From assembly GCF_020283565.1 (NCBI RefSeq), contig NC_060060.1:70479257-70543256 (forward strand): 64,000 nucleotides of DNA, given 5' to 3'. The DNA is from Trifolium pratense. Taxonomy: Eukaryota; Streptophyta; Magnoliopsida; Fabales; Fabaceae. Made by a program: the position numbers and the translations under genes. This document shows, piece after piece, positions 1 through 10,205 of this stretch; within the stretch, counting starts at the first letter, position 1; each line of letters begins with the position of its first letter. The notes under the pieces are model-generated. The model was not told where the DNA came from, made no database searches, and was given only the letters and a program-made list of their open reading frames with translations.

Positions 1-243
1 GTAAAAATCAATAGAGCGAGAGCGTGAGATTTCTACTAGATAAAAACTGAACATTAACTCTAATTCACAACGAGAGTTGGGATTAGAGTTAATTAAATTA
101 TATTGCTTTTCAAAGAGTATTTTATTAGCGGGTGCGAGGACGAGAGTTAAGCACCACCTTTATAATTTATAATACTAGTCAAGATTTGCGAGAGCTGAGA
201 TTAGTGTTTTTAAAACAATATAGTTTCGAAGATTTAACAGTTT
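1..243. other. Unassigned AT-rich flank of Sirevirus copy 1
   Basis: This AT-rich stretch holds no ORF or RNA gene that I recognise. It contains several short words of the type gcgagag/cgagagt, which hint at an old repeat, but it matches nothing else in the window. The last five bases (AGTTT) should form one copy of the target duplication of the element that follows, yet they are not repeated after it. Confidence 0.4.
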
Positions 244-1273
244 TGTTGGATATTTGAATTGGCTTAATTTTGCTAAAACAAATATACTAACAAGATGTTG
301 GAAAACATGTTACAACATCATATTTATTCAAGTAAATCTCGCGCATTTATGAGAGCATCTGCTATTTATGGAAATCCACTTAAAGAGCACGCTCAATGGA
401 GATTTGATCTGATCAGGAGTTTTAAGGATAAGACAAACTTAATGAAATAGCTGGATGACTTATCCTATCATATAAAGTCCTTTAAACACTTTTGGAAAGT
501 CTTGATATATCCTTAATGAAGATTGAAAAAGTATCAGATCATCCTTTATGATTCTCAAGGAGCGTCTGAGCATTTGTGAAGAAAGAGGAGCGTACCTAAT
601 CACTATATATACGAAGACCAAGCTCAAGACTAAGTATCTCATTGAAAAATATTAGTTACACATATTGAGTCTTTGTTGAGTCTTTGTTAAGTCTTTGTTG
701 AGTCTTTTATTATTTGATTGTAATTCTTGCTTGTGGATTCTATAACACGAGCTAAGAAGTAAGTTTATTAGTTTAAGGTTACTCCTAAGCTTTGAAGTAC
801 GGAGTTTACCGTGTGTGATTCACTTGAAGCTTTTAAGCAAAAGTGAAGTGTTGTCTTGGCAAGTTGTCGCCACATCTTTCCCAACATTGTATAATCAACA
901 CAGGTTGTGTTGTGTGAGTGGAAGTGAGATGGGATCTCATGTCTAGGAGTTCCTAGGCAGAAGTTGCATGAGTAGTGTCGAGGTTATAAGGCGTAAACCA
1001 AGGGTTTGCTGGAGGTCTTAGTTTAAGGCGTAAATCCTAGGGTTTGCTGGAGGTCTTAGTAACTAGAGCTATTAGTGGATTTCCTTCCTGGATTGGTATC
1101 CCCCAGAGTAGGCAGTTGGCTGAACTGGGTTAACAATTACTTGTGTCATTTATTTATTTTCTGTCAGTTTTTATATGTTATATAAGATGTGCCAACAATA
1201 GAAAACAACACTGTTCACAAAGTAGTTGTTGGGACATCTTAGGCAACATCATTCTAGTGATACCAGAATTTCA
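244..1273 (+). repeat. 5' LTR of Sirevirus copy 1
   Basis: The repeat runs from TGTTGG to TTTCA and matches 9174-10203 at an offset of 8930. A TATA-like CTATATATAC around 602-612 could start transcription. An 11-bp unit (gagtctttgtt) is repeated about four times at 665-709. These promoter roles are inferred from position only. Confidence 0.95.
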
Positions 1274-1274
1274 A

Positions 1275-1290
1275 TTGGCATCAGAGCAGG
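1275..1290 (+). promoter_or_regulatory. Primer binding site, initiator-Met tRNA type
   Basis: TTGGCATCAGAGCAGG lies one base after the LTR. It resembles the usual initiator methionine tRNA complement TGGTATCAGAGC, with C for T at the fourth base. The same variant follows the 5' LTR of copy 3 at 20611. Confidence 0.8.
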
Positions 1291-1342
1291 CACCCTGTTC
1301 TGTTATTTTGGGTGAGCTCCAGGGAGAGTACTTTCTGGTACA

Positions 1343-4300
1343 ATGGATAAAGAAGGAGGGTCAGTGTCTAAACCCCCCTTACTGACAGGTCCTGAGAACT
1401 ATGATTATTGGAAATCTAAAATGGAGGCTTTCATAAAATCAATTGACAGCAGGACATGGAAGGCTGTGTTACGTGGATGGGAACCACCAATGGTTCTTGA
1501 CAAAGATGGCAATAAAACTGATGTCAAGAAGCCACATGATGAATGGACAAAAGATGAGGATGATCTAGCACTTGGCAACTCCAAAGCCTTGTATGCAATC
1601 TTCAATGGTGTGGATGCTAATATGTTTAGGCTTGTAAAGAGATGTGTTACTGCTAAGCATGCCTGGGAAATTCTGAGAAAAGCTCATGAAGGAACATCAA
1701 AAGTTAAGCTGTCTAAGCTCCAGATGCTCAAAACCAACTTTGAGAATCTCAGAATGAAGGAGGAAGAAACCATTCATGACTTTCAAATGAATGTGCTTGA
1801 TTTCGCAAACTCATTTAATGCGCTTGGAAAACCTATCTCAGATGAGGAGTTAGTTGGAAAAATACTCAGATCTTTGCCTAAAAGATTTGATATGAAGGTG
1901 ACAGCCATTAAGGAGGCTCACGATCTCTCCAGCCTGAACTTAGATGAACTCATAGGATCACTTCAGACCTATGAAATTGGCTTGAACAAGAGAAATGAAA
2001 AGAAAGATAAGAATCTAGCCTTTGCCTCAAAAAGCACTGCTGATGACTTACAAGTTGAATCTGAAAGTGAAGAAAGCTTAGCTGAGTCCATGGCTATGCT
2101 TGGGAGACAATTCAACAAGTTGATGAAGAAAGTAGATCAAAGGGCCAAGCCAAATGGTCGATTCAACAACAACAAACAGCCCAGCTTTCAGAAGAAGACA
2201 AATGAAGATGAAAGAGGAGTTAGGTGCCATGAATGTGAAGGTTTTGGCCATATCAGACCTGAATGTCCAACCTTTCTAAAAAGGCAAAAGAAGAGTCTTG
2301 TGGTTTCATGGTCTGATACAGATTCAGAGGAGGAAGAATCTGCCAATTTTGTTAATGCTCTAACAGGGGTATGTGTATCTGACTCAGAATCATGTGATGA
2401 GGAGGTAACTTATGAGGAACTAGCTGCAACTTACAAAGATCTTCATAATAGAAGTATAGAAGTTTGCAAAGCATTGGAGAAACAAAAGAAGATCAATGGC
2501 AAACTACAAGCTGAAAGAAATGACTTACTCATGAACATCAATAATCTCAACATTAAGGTCGAAGATCAGAGTAGTCAAATTCGACAGTTGGAAATGGAGA
2601 AGTTTAACCTCCTGTGTAAAGTTGCTGAACAAGGTGAAGAAGTGACCAAGTTAAATGCTGACTTGGATCAAATCACAAAAGTGGCTAAAATGATGACCAA
2701 AGGTACTGATGCCTTTGAGGAAATGTTACAGAGACAAAACTATGGGAAACCTAAGCCCATTGGTTTTGAACATGAAAGAGTAAAGCAGCAGATGAAGTTC
2801 AACAATGCTACTGTACATACTCCAATCAGCAGCACGTTTGTGTCAGGAGGATTGTCGCAACATCTGATGGGACATCCTATGCCCAGGTTCTATAACTGGA
2901 CATGCCATCATTGTGGTAGGAAAGGACACATTAGGCCTTTCTGCTATAGGCTGCACGGATATCCAAGGAGAGTTCATCAAGAAAGCTATGCACCTGCTTT
3001 CCCTAATGTTACAACCACAATGGAATGGAGAGAAAAGAAGAAGATCACGGGTCTAATAGCTCATACATCCTTGAGAGCTTCTTCAAGAGAAACTTGGTAC
3101 TTTGATAGTGGGTGTTCTAGACACATGACAGGTGTTGAACACTATCTTGAAGATTTGAAGTCATATGCTTCCAGCTTTGTGACCTTTGGAGATGGAGCCA
3201 AAGGAGAGATCAAGGGAGTTGGTAAACTTGCAAACCATGGCTTACCAAAGCTAGATAATGTGCTTCTTGTAAAAGGGCTTAAAGCAAATCTAATCAGCAT
3301 AAGCCAACTTTGTGATCAAGGCATGAAAGTCAACTTCACAAAAGCTGAATGCCTAGTTACAAATGAGCAAGGAGAACTGTTGATGAAAGGAGTAAGGTCT
3401 AGAGACAACTGTTATCTCTGGATTCCTAAAGAAGAAGATGTATCCACATGTCTTATTAGCAAAGAAGATGAGGTAAAATTGTGGCATCAAAAACTTGGCC
3501 ACCTGCACCTCAAAGGCATGAAAAAGGCAATAGCTAAAGAGGCAATCAGAGGACTTCCAAAGCTCAAAATAGAGGAAGGGAGTATATGTGGAGAATGTCA
3601 AATAGGAAAGCAGACAAAGATGTCGCATCCAAAGTTGCAACATCTTACCACAACAAGGGTACTAGAATTACTGCACATAGACCTGATGGGGCCAATGCAA
3701 GTGGAGAGTCTTGGAGGAAAAAGGTACGCGTTCGTAATGGTAGATGACTTTTCAAGGTTCACATGGATTGAATTTCTGAAAGACAAATCTGAAAGTTTTG
3801 ATGCATTCAAAGAACTTTGTCTTCAACTCCAAAGAGAAAAGAACTCTACTATTGTTAGAATACGAAGTGATCATGGTAAAGAATTTGAGAATGCAAGCTT
3901 CCTTGAATTCTGCATCTCTGAAGGAATCAAGCATGAATTCTCAGCTCCTATCACACCACAACAAAATGGTGTTGTTGAAAGGAAGAACAGGACAATACAA
4001 GAGTCAGCCAGGGTAATGTTGCATGCAAAACATCTTCCATATCATTTCTGGGCTGAGGCTATGCATACTGCCTGTTATATTCACAACCGTGTCACACTCA
4101 GAACTGGAACCTCTACCACACTATATGAACTGTGGAAAGGCAGAAAACCAACTGTCAAACACTTTCATGTGTTTGGAAGTAAGTGTTACATCCTAGCTGA
4201 TAGAGAGCACAGAAGAAAAATGGATCCTAAAAGTGAAGAAGGATTATTTCTTGGGTATTCAACAAACAGCAGGGCTTATAGAGTTTACAACCAGAGAACC

Positions 4301-4537
4301 AAAGTAATAGTAGAATCTATCAATGTTGTGATAGATGACTTGACATCTGCTAAAACATCTGACACTGAAGATGATGTTGCAACAACTTTGCCAACATCTG
4401 AAGAAGCTGTAGCAGAAAAGGAATCAGACTCAGATGATGAATCAACCATTCCTTCACCTCGTCCTGTGAGTAAAGTTCCTTCAATAAGAATACAGAAGAA
4501 CCATCCCAAGGATCTCATCATAGGAAATCCTAACTAG
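1343..4537 (+). CDS. Sirevirus gag-protease-integrase (first part of polyprotein)
   Basis: This 1064-residue ORF starts at the first ATG after the primer site (MDKEGG). The copia-type gag domain fills roughly residues 20-220. A zinc knuckle CHECEGFGHIRPEC begins at residue 294, and a heptad-rich probable coiled coil lies at about 375-460. A second knuckle, CHHCGRKGHIRPFC, begins at 521. The aspartic protease motif DSG is at 588. The integrase zinc finger begins at His 715, and the integrase core shows D (LLHIDLMGP), D (IRSDHGKEF) and E (VVERKNR). Gag packages RNA into particles, protease cuts the polyprotein, and integrase inserts the cDNA. The frame ends at TAG 4535-4537, where the sister copy at about 24020 has a glutamine codon (GNPNQGIATR). 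I therefore read this as a nonsense mutation, not a natural end, since RT follows in the same frame. Confidence 0.93.
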   Translation: MDKEGGSVSKPPLLTGPENYDYWKSKMEAFIKSIDSRTWKAVLRGWEPPMVLDKDGNKTDVKKPHDEWTKDEDDLALGNSKALYAIFNGVDANMFRLVKRCVTAKHAWEILRKAHEGTSKVKLSKLQMLKTNFENLRMKEEETIHDFQMNVLDFANSFNALGKPISDEELVGKILRSLPKRFDMKVTAIKEAHDLSSLNLDELIGSLQTYEIGLNKRNEKKDKNLAFASKSTADDLQVESESEESLAESMAMLGRQFNKLMKKVDQRAKPNGRFNNNKQPSFQKKTNEDERGVRCHECEGFGHIRPECPTFLKRQKKSLVVSWSDTDSEEEESANFVNALTGVCVSDSESCDEEVTYEELAATYKDLHNRSIEVCKALEKQKKINGKLQAERNDLLMNINNLNIKVEDQSSQIRQLEMEKFNLLCKVAEQGEEVTKLNADLDQITKVAKMMTKGTDAFEEMLQRQNYGKPKPIGFEHERVKQQMKFNNATVHTPISSTFVSGGLSQHLMGHPMPRFYNWTCHHCGRKGHIRPFCYRLHGYPRRVHQESYAPAFPNVTTTMEWREKKKITGLIAHTSLRASSRETWYFDSGCSRHMTGVEHYLEDLKSYASSFVTFGDGAKGEIKGVGKLANHGLPKLDNVLLVKGLKANLISISQLCDQGMKVNFTKAECLVTNEQGELLMKGVRSRDNCYLWIPKEEDVSTCLISKEDEVKLWHQKLGHLHLKGMKKAIAKEAIRGLPKLKIEEGSICGECQIGKQTKMSHPKLQHLTTTRVLELLHIDLMGPMQVESLGGKRYAFVMVDDFSRFTWIEFLKDKSESFDAFKELCLQLQREKNSTIVRIRSDHGKEFENASFLEFCISEGIKHEFSAPITPQQNGVVERKNRTIQESARVMLHAKHLPYHFWAEAMHTACYIHNRVTLRTGTSTTLYELWKGRKPTVKHFHVFGSKCYILADREHRRKMDPKSEEGLFLGYSTNSRAYRVYNQRTKVIVESINVVIDDLTSAKTSDTEDDVATTLPTSEEAVAEKESDSDDESTIPSPRPVSKVPSIRIQKNHPKDLIIGNPN

Positions 4538-6130
4538 GGAATTGCTACAAGAAGGACAAATGAAGTGGTTACTAATTCATGTTTTGTTTCAAAAGTTGAG
4601 CCTAAAAATGTAAAAGAGGCTCTCACTGATGAGTTTTGGATAGAAGCCATGCAAGATGAATTAACTCAGTTTAGAAGGAGTGATGTGTGGGATCTTGTCC
4701 CTAGACCCAATGGTGTTAATGTCATAGGCACAAAATGGGTGTTCAAGAACAAGTCAGATGAAAATGGTGTTGTAACAAGAAACAAGGCAAGGTTAGTGGC
4801 TCAAGGGTACACTCAGGTTGAAGGACTTGACTTTGATGAGACATTTGCGCCAGTAGCAAGATTGGAATCTATCAGACTTCTTCTTGGTATAGCCTGCATC
4901 TTTAAATTTAAGCTGTACCAAATGGATGTCAAGAGTGCCTTTCTTAATGGGTACTTACATGAAGAAGTTTATGTGGAGCAGCCAAAAGGTTTTGTAGATC
5001 CTGCTAATCCTGATCATGTGTACAAGCTAAAGAAGGCTCTTTATGGACTGAAACAGGCTCCAAGGGCTTGGTATGAGAGGCTGACAAATTTTCTTGTTAG
5101 TCAAGGATACAGAAAAGGAGGCCATGACAAAACCTTGTTTGTTAAAGAACAAGAAGAGAAGCTGATGATTGCTCAGATTTATGTTGATGACATAGTATTT
5201 GGTGGAATGTCTGAAAAGATGGTGCAACATTTTGTACAACAGATGCAATCAGAGTTTGAAATGAGTTTGGTAGGTGAGCTAACATACTTCCTTGGTCTGC
5301 AAGTCAAACAAATGGAAGACACCATATTTGTCTCTCAAAGCAAGTATGCGAAGAATATGATCAAGAAGTTTGGAATGGACACTGCAGCACACAAGAGAAC
5401 ACCAGCTGCTACTCATCTAAAGCTAACCAAAGATGAAAATGGCATTGATGTTGATCAAATCCTATACAGGAGCATGATTGGCAGTCTATTGTACCTTACA
5501 GCCAGTAGACCAGACATCACCTTTGCTGTTGGTGTATGTGCAAGATATCAAGCCAAGCCAAAAATGAGCCATCTTGTACAAGTCAAAAGGATTTTGAAGT
5601 ATATAAAGGGCACCAGTGATTATGGGATTCTGTATTCCCAGACCAAGAACTCAACTTTGATTGGGTATTGTGATGCAGATTGGGCTGGAAGTGCTGATGA
5701 TAGAAAGAGCACTTCAGGAGGATGCTTCTTTTTGGGTGATAATTTAATCTCATGGTTCAGCAAGAAGCAGAATTGTGTGTCTCTATCCACTGCAGAGGCT
5801 GAATACATAGCTGCAGGTAGCAGTTGTTCACAACTGATGTGGATGAAACAGATGCTGAGAGAATATAATGTCGACCAAGATGTCATGACATTATATTGTG
5901 ACAACTTGAGTGCAATCAATATATCAAAGAATCCAGTTCAACACTCAAGAACCAAACACATAGACATCAGGCATCATTTCATCAGAGACCTTGTTGAAGA
6001 AAATTGTGTGGAACTCAAGCACATTGGTACAAGTGAACAGCTAGCTGACATTTTTACAAAGGCGCTTGATGCTAATCAGTTTGAATTTTTAAGGGGCAAA
6101 TTGGGAATTTGCCTGCATGAAGAAGCATAG
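4538..6130 (+). CDS. Sirevirus reverse transcriptase-RNase H (second part of polyprotein)
   Basis: This ORF continues the reading frame of gag-integrase beyond the TAG at 4535. It copies element RNA into DNA and degrades the RNA strand. Copia RT blocks are visible in order: [33 protein letters not shown], and the catalytic YVDD at 5180-5191. RNase H follows with [26 protein letters not shown] and the [12 protein letters not shown] block. It ends at TAG 6128-6130, which is followed directly by CAG TTA and by an open frame that encodes the envelope-like protein. No internal breaks are seen, so apart from the stop at 4535 the copy looks potentially intact. Confidence 0.93.
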   Translation, partial: GIATRRTNEVVTNSCFVSKVEPKNVKEALTDEFWIEAMQDELTQFRRSDVWDLVPRPNGVNVIGTKWVFKNKSDENGVVTRNKARLVAQGYTQVEGLDFDETFAPVARLESIRLLLGIACIFKFKLYQMDVKSAFLNGYLHEEVYVEQPKGFVDPANPDHVYKLKKALYGLKQAPRAWYERLTNFLVSQGYRKGGHDKTLFVKEQEEKLMIAQIYVDDIVFGGMSEKMVQHFVQQMQSEFEMSLVGELTYFLGLQVKQMEDTIFVSQSKYAKNMIKKFGMDTAAHKRTPAATHLKLTKDENGIDVDQILYRSMIGSLLYLTASRPDITFAVGVCARYQAKPKMSHLVQVKRILKYIKGTSDYGILYSQTKNSTLIGYCDADWAGSADDRKSTSGGCFFLGDNLISWFSKKQNCVSLSTAEAEYIAAGSSCSQLMWMKQMLREYNVDQDVMTLYCDNLSAINISKNPVQHSRTKHIDIRHHFIRDLVEENCVELKHIGTSEQLADIFTKALDANQFEFLRGKLGICLHEEA

Positions 6131-6136
6131 CAGTTA
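6128..6136 (+). promoter_or_regulatory. Leaky stop context TAG CAG TTA between pol and env-like ORF
   Basis: The pol stop codon and the next two codons read TAG CAG TTA, which fits the UAG-CAR-YYA consensus for tobamovirus-type translational readthrough. The frame stays open from 6131 to 8572. Stop suppression at this junction is known for soybean SIRE1. The sister element has the same nine bases at 25613-25621. Function here is inferred. Confidence 0.7.
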
Positions 6137-8572
6137 CAGCAGTTGAGGCGTGCAAAAGGAAACCGTTTTCTCTCCCATCAATCAATGCACACTAATTTAG
6201 GGAAATCATTACTAACTTCCCTTAAATGTGTCTGTACACGCTATCAATACACTTCCACTCAAATCCTAATTTTTTATCGTGAACCCTATTCTTCCACTTC
6301 CAACTTCAACTTTCATCCATTCAACTTCCTAAAACTCAAAAATCATCATCCAAACATGTCTGAATCTTCCCAAACTACAAAGTCCGGTCGTTCTACTCGA
6401 TCAAAAGCAAAGATCGATTCCTCGAAGATCATCAAGGATGCAATCCCTGTTACAGTTGTTCATGCTTCCAAACCAAAAGTTCAATCAAATGTCGCTGAGA
6501 AGAAAGGGAAAGGAAAATCTGTTGAGAAAAAGGAAACTCCAAAAGTAAGTGATGATATCTCTCTTTCTACTGTTAAATCTAGTAAAGGAAGTTCTAAAAA
6601 GAAGAGAAGAGATTACAAGTCTAGGATTCCTCTGAATATGTCTGATTTGGTTTTTGAATCGAATGTTAACACATCCGAGAAAACAACTGAAGTAGAATCT
6701 CAGAACCCTAAATCGGTGTCTGAAGTTGTTGAAACACTTATTTCAATTGCTGGTAACCCTAATCAAGAAAATTGGGGATCTGATGCTGATAAGAGAGATC
6801 TTAATGCTATGCCTGTTGAAACTGAGATGGAAGACACTCCTACAGAGGTGGAAAAAGAAACTGCTAATAAATCACCAACAATTGCTGAAATGGTGGCTGA
6901 AAAATCAACCCCTGTTGTTACTGAAGAAGTTGTCATGGAGGATGTTGAAACATCCTTGAATGTGAATGAAGAAGTTGAAACTGCAACTGCTGAGGAAGAA
7001 CCTATGAAGGAAACTGCTGCTGAAAAAGATGTTGAGACAACTGCCACAACATCTGAGTCCACAGATGAAGAAACTAGAACTGCTGATGAGGGTACTTCTG
7101 ATAATGAAGGGGACACTCAATCTGAAGAAAGCAACCAGTCCATTCCTACAGATGAGCAAGAGGTTGAAGCTGACAAGCCTGCAAAAGCTGAGAAAGAAAA
7201 GGATGTAGTAGATGTTGATGATTATGTCACCACCAAGACTGCTGTAAAACCAACTGGTGGTATAACAAAAAGGCTGAGAAGCTGTACAGGGAAGGCTGTG
7301 GCCACTGCAAGCAAGACTCCTGCACCAAGAGTGAAAACAAAAGGTGTTGGACCAGTCAAAGGTTGGAGTAAGGTTCTCTCTCCTCCCAGCAAGAAGAAGG
7401 AGACCTTGAAGAGGAAGAAGGAGTCATCTAGTGACTCAGACTATGATGTTGCTGAAGATGTTGCTAACATCTCATCTGCCAACCCTAAGAAGGCTACTGT
7501 GAAGAAGGCTCCTCAAGGTGTTGAAGAAGCCCCCTGTGATAACATCTCCTTCCATCGTGCTGCCTTTGCACTAAGATGGGACTATATTTACCAAAGGAGA
7601 TTAGCTGTTGAAAGGGAACTGAACAAAGATGCTCTCAAATGTCAAGACATCTTTGACTACATCAAAGAAGCTGGTCTGATGAAGACAGTCTGTGACTTCA
7701 GTCCCTGCTATGAGCTGCTGGTGAAAGAATTTCTTGTAAACATCCCTGAAGAATGTGATAATCCACTGAGCAAGGACTACCACAAAGTTTTTGTCAGAGG
7801 TAAATGTATCAATTTTTCCCCTGTTGTGATTAATAATTACTTAGGAAGATCTATAGAACCTAAGGCTGAATTAGAGGTTGCTAATGATGTTGTGAGTGCT
7901 GAGATAACTGGTGGTAAGGTTAAGGTCTGGCCTACAAAGAAGCTGATACCCACGAGTAAATTGAATGTCAAATATGCCATCCTCAATAGGATAGGGTCAA
8001 CCAATTGGGTACCAACCAAGCATGCAACCAATGTTGCAACCAACCTGGGTAGATTTATATATGCTGTAGGAACCAAAGTTGACTATGACTATGGGACCTT
8101 TATTTTTGATCAAACCATTAAGCATATTAGATCAACTGCTGTGAAGATGCCAATAGCATTTCCATCACTATTATGTGGAATCATTTTGGCCCAGTATCCA
8201 GAAATCAAGGTTGTGACTGATACACCTAAGAAGAGGGAATCTGGCTTTACCTTTCATCATAAGCTTTTTGGTAATCATAATGTTGCTGATCATGTTGGGA
8301 CATCTGCTGCTGGAGCTGGTGTTATGACAAAAAGGGAGATTATTGCTGGTTTGAAAATTCAATGTCAGGATATTGATAAACAGCAGGCTGAGCTTGAGGA
8401 GAGGAAGAAAGTGTTCTTGAAGATGATTGAAGGACTGGAGGCTGATGAGGTACCTGTCAAAGCTAGTGCAAATGTGGCTGCTACAGGTGATCAAAACAAT
8501 GCAGATGAGGATGAAGACTATGAAACTGCTACAGATGAGGATGAAGCCTCTGATAGCAGTGATGCTGAATGA
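6131..8572 (+). CDS. Sirevirus envelope-like ORF (putative plant transposon protein domain)
   Basis: The frame is the same as pol, and an alternative independent start is ATG 6356 (MSESSQTTKSGR). The first half, to about 7500, is low complexity: Lys/Ser-rich, then strongly acidic and Thr-rich. The second half, about 7535-8250, is a folded-looking conserved domain starting NISFHRAAF. It contains FVRGKCINFSPVVINNYLGRS, GGKVKVWP, NWVPTKHATNVATNLGRFIYAVGTK and MPIAFPSLLCGIILAQYPEI, with short parts quoted here. I recognise it as the domain annotated in legumes as putative plant transposon protein or envelope-like protein. A charged heptad-like stretch (about 8330-8450) and an acidic tail end the protein. 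I see no convincing signal peptide or membrane segment, so the envelope name is historical and the function is unknown. Confidence 0.85.
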   Translation, partial: QLQQLRRAKGNRFLSHQSMHTNLGKSLLTSLKCVCTRYQYTSTQILIFYREPYSSTSNFNFHPFNFLKLKNHHPNMSESSQTTKSGRSTRSKAKIDSSKIIKDAIPVTVVHASKPKVQSNVAEKKGKGKSVEKKETPKVSDDISLSTVKSSKGSSKKKRRDYKSRIPLNMSDLVFESNVNTSEKTTEVESQNPKSVSEVVETLISIAGNPNQENWGSDADKRDLNAMPVETEMEDTPTEVEKETANKSPTIAEMVAEKSTPVVTEEVVMEDVETSLNVNEEVETATAEEEPMKETAAEKDVETTATTSESTDEETRTADEGTSDNEGDTQSEESNQSIPTDEQEVEADKPAKAEKEKDVVDVDDYVTTKTAVKPTGGITKRLRSCTGKAVATASKTPAPRVKTKGVGPVKGWSKVLSPPSKKKETLKRKKESSSDSDYDVAEDVANISSANPKKATVKKAPQGVEEAPCDNISFHRAAFALRWDYIYQRRLAVERELNKDALKCQDIFDYIKEAGLMKTVCDFSPCYELLVKEFLVNIPEECDNPLSKDYHKVFVRGKCINFSPVVINNYLGRSIEPKAELEVANDVVSAEITGGKVKVWPTKKLIPTSKLNVKYAILNRIGSTNWVPTKHATNVATNLGRFIYAVGTKVDYDYGTFIFDQTIKHIRSTAVKMPIAFPSLLCGIILAQYPEIKVVTDTPKKRESGFTFHHKLFGNHNVADHVGTSAAGAGVMTKREIIAGLKIQCQDIDKQQAELEERKKVFLKMIEGLEADEVPVKASANVAATGDQNNADEDEDYETATDEDEASDSSDAE

Positions 8573-9173
8573 TTTTGTAATCTGTTTAATGTTTTTCTGT
8601 ACTTTGTTATTTGGTTTGTGGTTGTTTTGTGCCCTGGATTTTAGCACCTTCTGAGTGCATGGTCTGTACTTTAAATTCTGCACTTTGGATACTTAACTTT
8701 CCTGTTTTGGCACATTTTGTGGCTAAAAAGGGGGAGTAGTATTTTGGTTTGGTATGACATGTTTTAAGTAGCAGTAAGCAAGTATTCAGGGGGAGTAAAT
8801 TTTTTACCCTGAGATGATGCACAAGCTGATAAAGTCAGGGGGAGTTTGCTACTGAATGGATGTCGCCCTGATTGGACGAACAGGTGCTAGAAGATGTGCT
8901 CCCATATGTCACATCAATTTTGATGACATATGATATATGAGTAATCATTTGCTCTGATACCACGTTTTTATTTTTGCTCGAGGCTATTTGATGATATCTC
9001 CGCTGCTGCTGCCTCTGATGCATATAGTTTTCACCTATGTGAAATTTTGTTTAAATGATGCTCTAACATTCCTTCTTTTGTGTGACCATGGTGATTTGAA
9101 GGATTGCGCTTTTTAATCTCTCAAGGGTAATGGCCTGAAATTGTTTTAGCCAAAAATTGCCAAAGGGGGAGAT
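8573..9173 (+). promoter_or_regulatory. Sirevirus 3' untranslated region with repeated polypurine tracts
   Basis: No ORF is seen here. Three internal purine tracts of the form GGGGGAGT occur at 8726-8736 (preceded by GGCTAAAAA), 8789-8796 and 8838-8845. The functional-looking tract CAAAGGGGGAGAT (9161-9173) abuts the 3' LTR. Multiple polypurine tracts are characteristic of Sireviruses. The final tract primes plus-strand DNA synthesis in the family. Confidence 0.8.
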
Positions 9174-10203
9174 TGTTGGATATTTGAATTGGCTTAATTT
9201 TGCTAAAACAAATATACTAACAAGATGTTGGAAAACATGTTACAACATCATATTTATTCAAGGAAATCTCGCGCATTTATGAGAGCATCTGCTATTTATG
9301 GAAATCCACTTAAAGAGCACGCTCAATGGAGATTTGATCTGATCAGGAGTTTTAAGGATAAGACAAACTTAATGAAATAGCTGGATGACTTATCCTATCA
9401 TATAAAGTCCTTTAAACACTTTTGGAAAGTCTTGATATATCCTTAATGAAGATTGAAAAAGTATCAGATCATCCTTTATGATTCTCAAGGAGCGTCTGAG
9501 CATTTGTGAAGAAAGAGGAGCGTGCCTAATCACTATATATACGAAGACCAAGCTCAAGACTAAGTATCTCATTGAAAAATATTAGTTACACATATTGAGT
9601 CTTTGTTGAGTCTTTGTTAAGTCTTTGTTGAGTCTTTTATTATTTGATTGTAATTCTTGCTTGTGGATTCTATAACACGAGCTAAGAAGTAAGTTTATTA
9701 GTTTAAGGTTACTCCTAAGCTTTGAAGTACGGAGTTTACTGTGTGTGATTCACTTGAAGCTTTTAAGCAAAAGTGAAGTGTTGTCTTGGCAAGTTGTCGC
9801 CACATCTTTCCCAACATTGTATAATCAACACAGGTTGTGTTGTGTGAGTGGAAGTGAGATGGGATCTCATGTCTAGGAGTTCCTAGGCAGAAGTTGCATG
9901 AGTAGTGTCGAGGTTATAAGGCGTAAACCAAGGGTTTGCTGGAGGTCTTAGTTTAAGGCGTAAATCCTAGGGTTTGCTGGAGGTCTTAGTAACTAGAGCT
10001 ATTAGTGGATTTCCTTCCTGGATTGGTATCCCCCAGAGTAGGCAGTTGGCTGAACTGGGTTAACAATTACTTGTGTCATTTATTTATTTTCTGTCAGTTT
10101 TTATATGTTATATAAGATGTGCCAACAATAGAAAACAACACTGTTCACAAAGTAGTTGTTGGGACATCTTAGGCAACATCATTCTAGTGATACCAGAATT
10201 TCA
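9174..10203 (+). repeat. 3' LTR of Sirevirus copy 1
   Basis: This copy is the same length as the 5' LTR and differs at three visible sites (9263, 9524, 9740). It is followed directly by the interior of a second Sirevirus (envelope-like ORF), not by a repeat of the 5' flank. Confidence 0.95.
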
Positions 10204-10205
10204 CT

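Larger units (their letters stand above)
244..10203 (+). mobile_element. Complete Sirevirus (Ty1/copia) LTR retrotransposon, copy 1
   Basis: The element is bounded by two 1030-bp direct repeats that begin TGTTGG and end TTTCA. A primer binding site follows the 5' LTR, and a polypurine tract (AAAGGGGGAGAT) abuts the 3' LTR. Between them lie gag, protease, integrase, reverse transcriptase and RNase H in copia order (INT before RT), then an envelope-like ORF. The long gag with a coiled coil, the extra ORF after pol and the repeated GGGGGAGT tracts are known Sirevirus (SIRE1-like) traits. I see three substitutions between the LTRs (333/9263, 594/9524, 810/9740), which suggests a recent insertion. 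The five flanking bases differ (AGTTT and CTGTG), so no target duplication is present. The 3' side is another Sirevirus fragment. Confidence 0.95.

Noticed and set aside
1143..1385. Short ORF spanning the 5' LTR end and the gag start of Sirevirus copy 1
   Set aside because: It overlaps the primer site and gag start in another frame; no conserved protein features.
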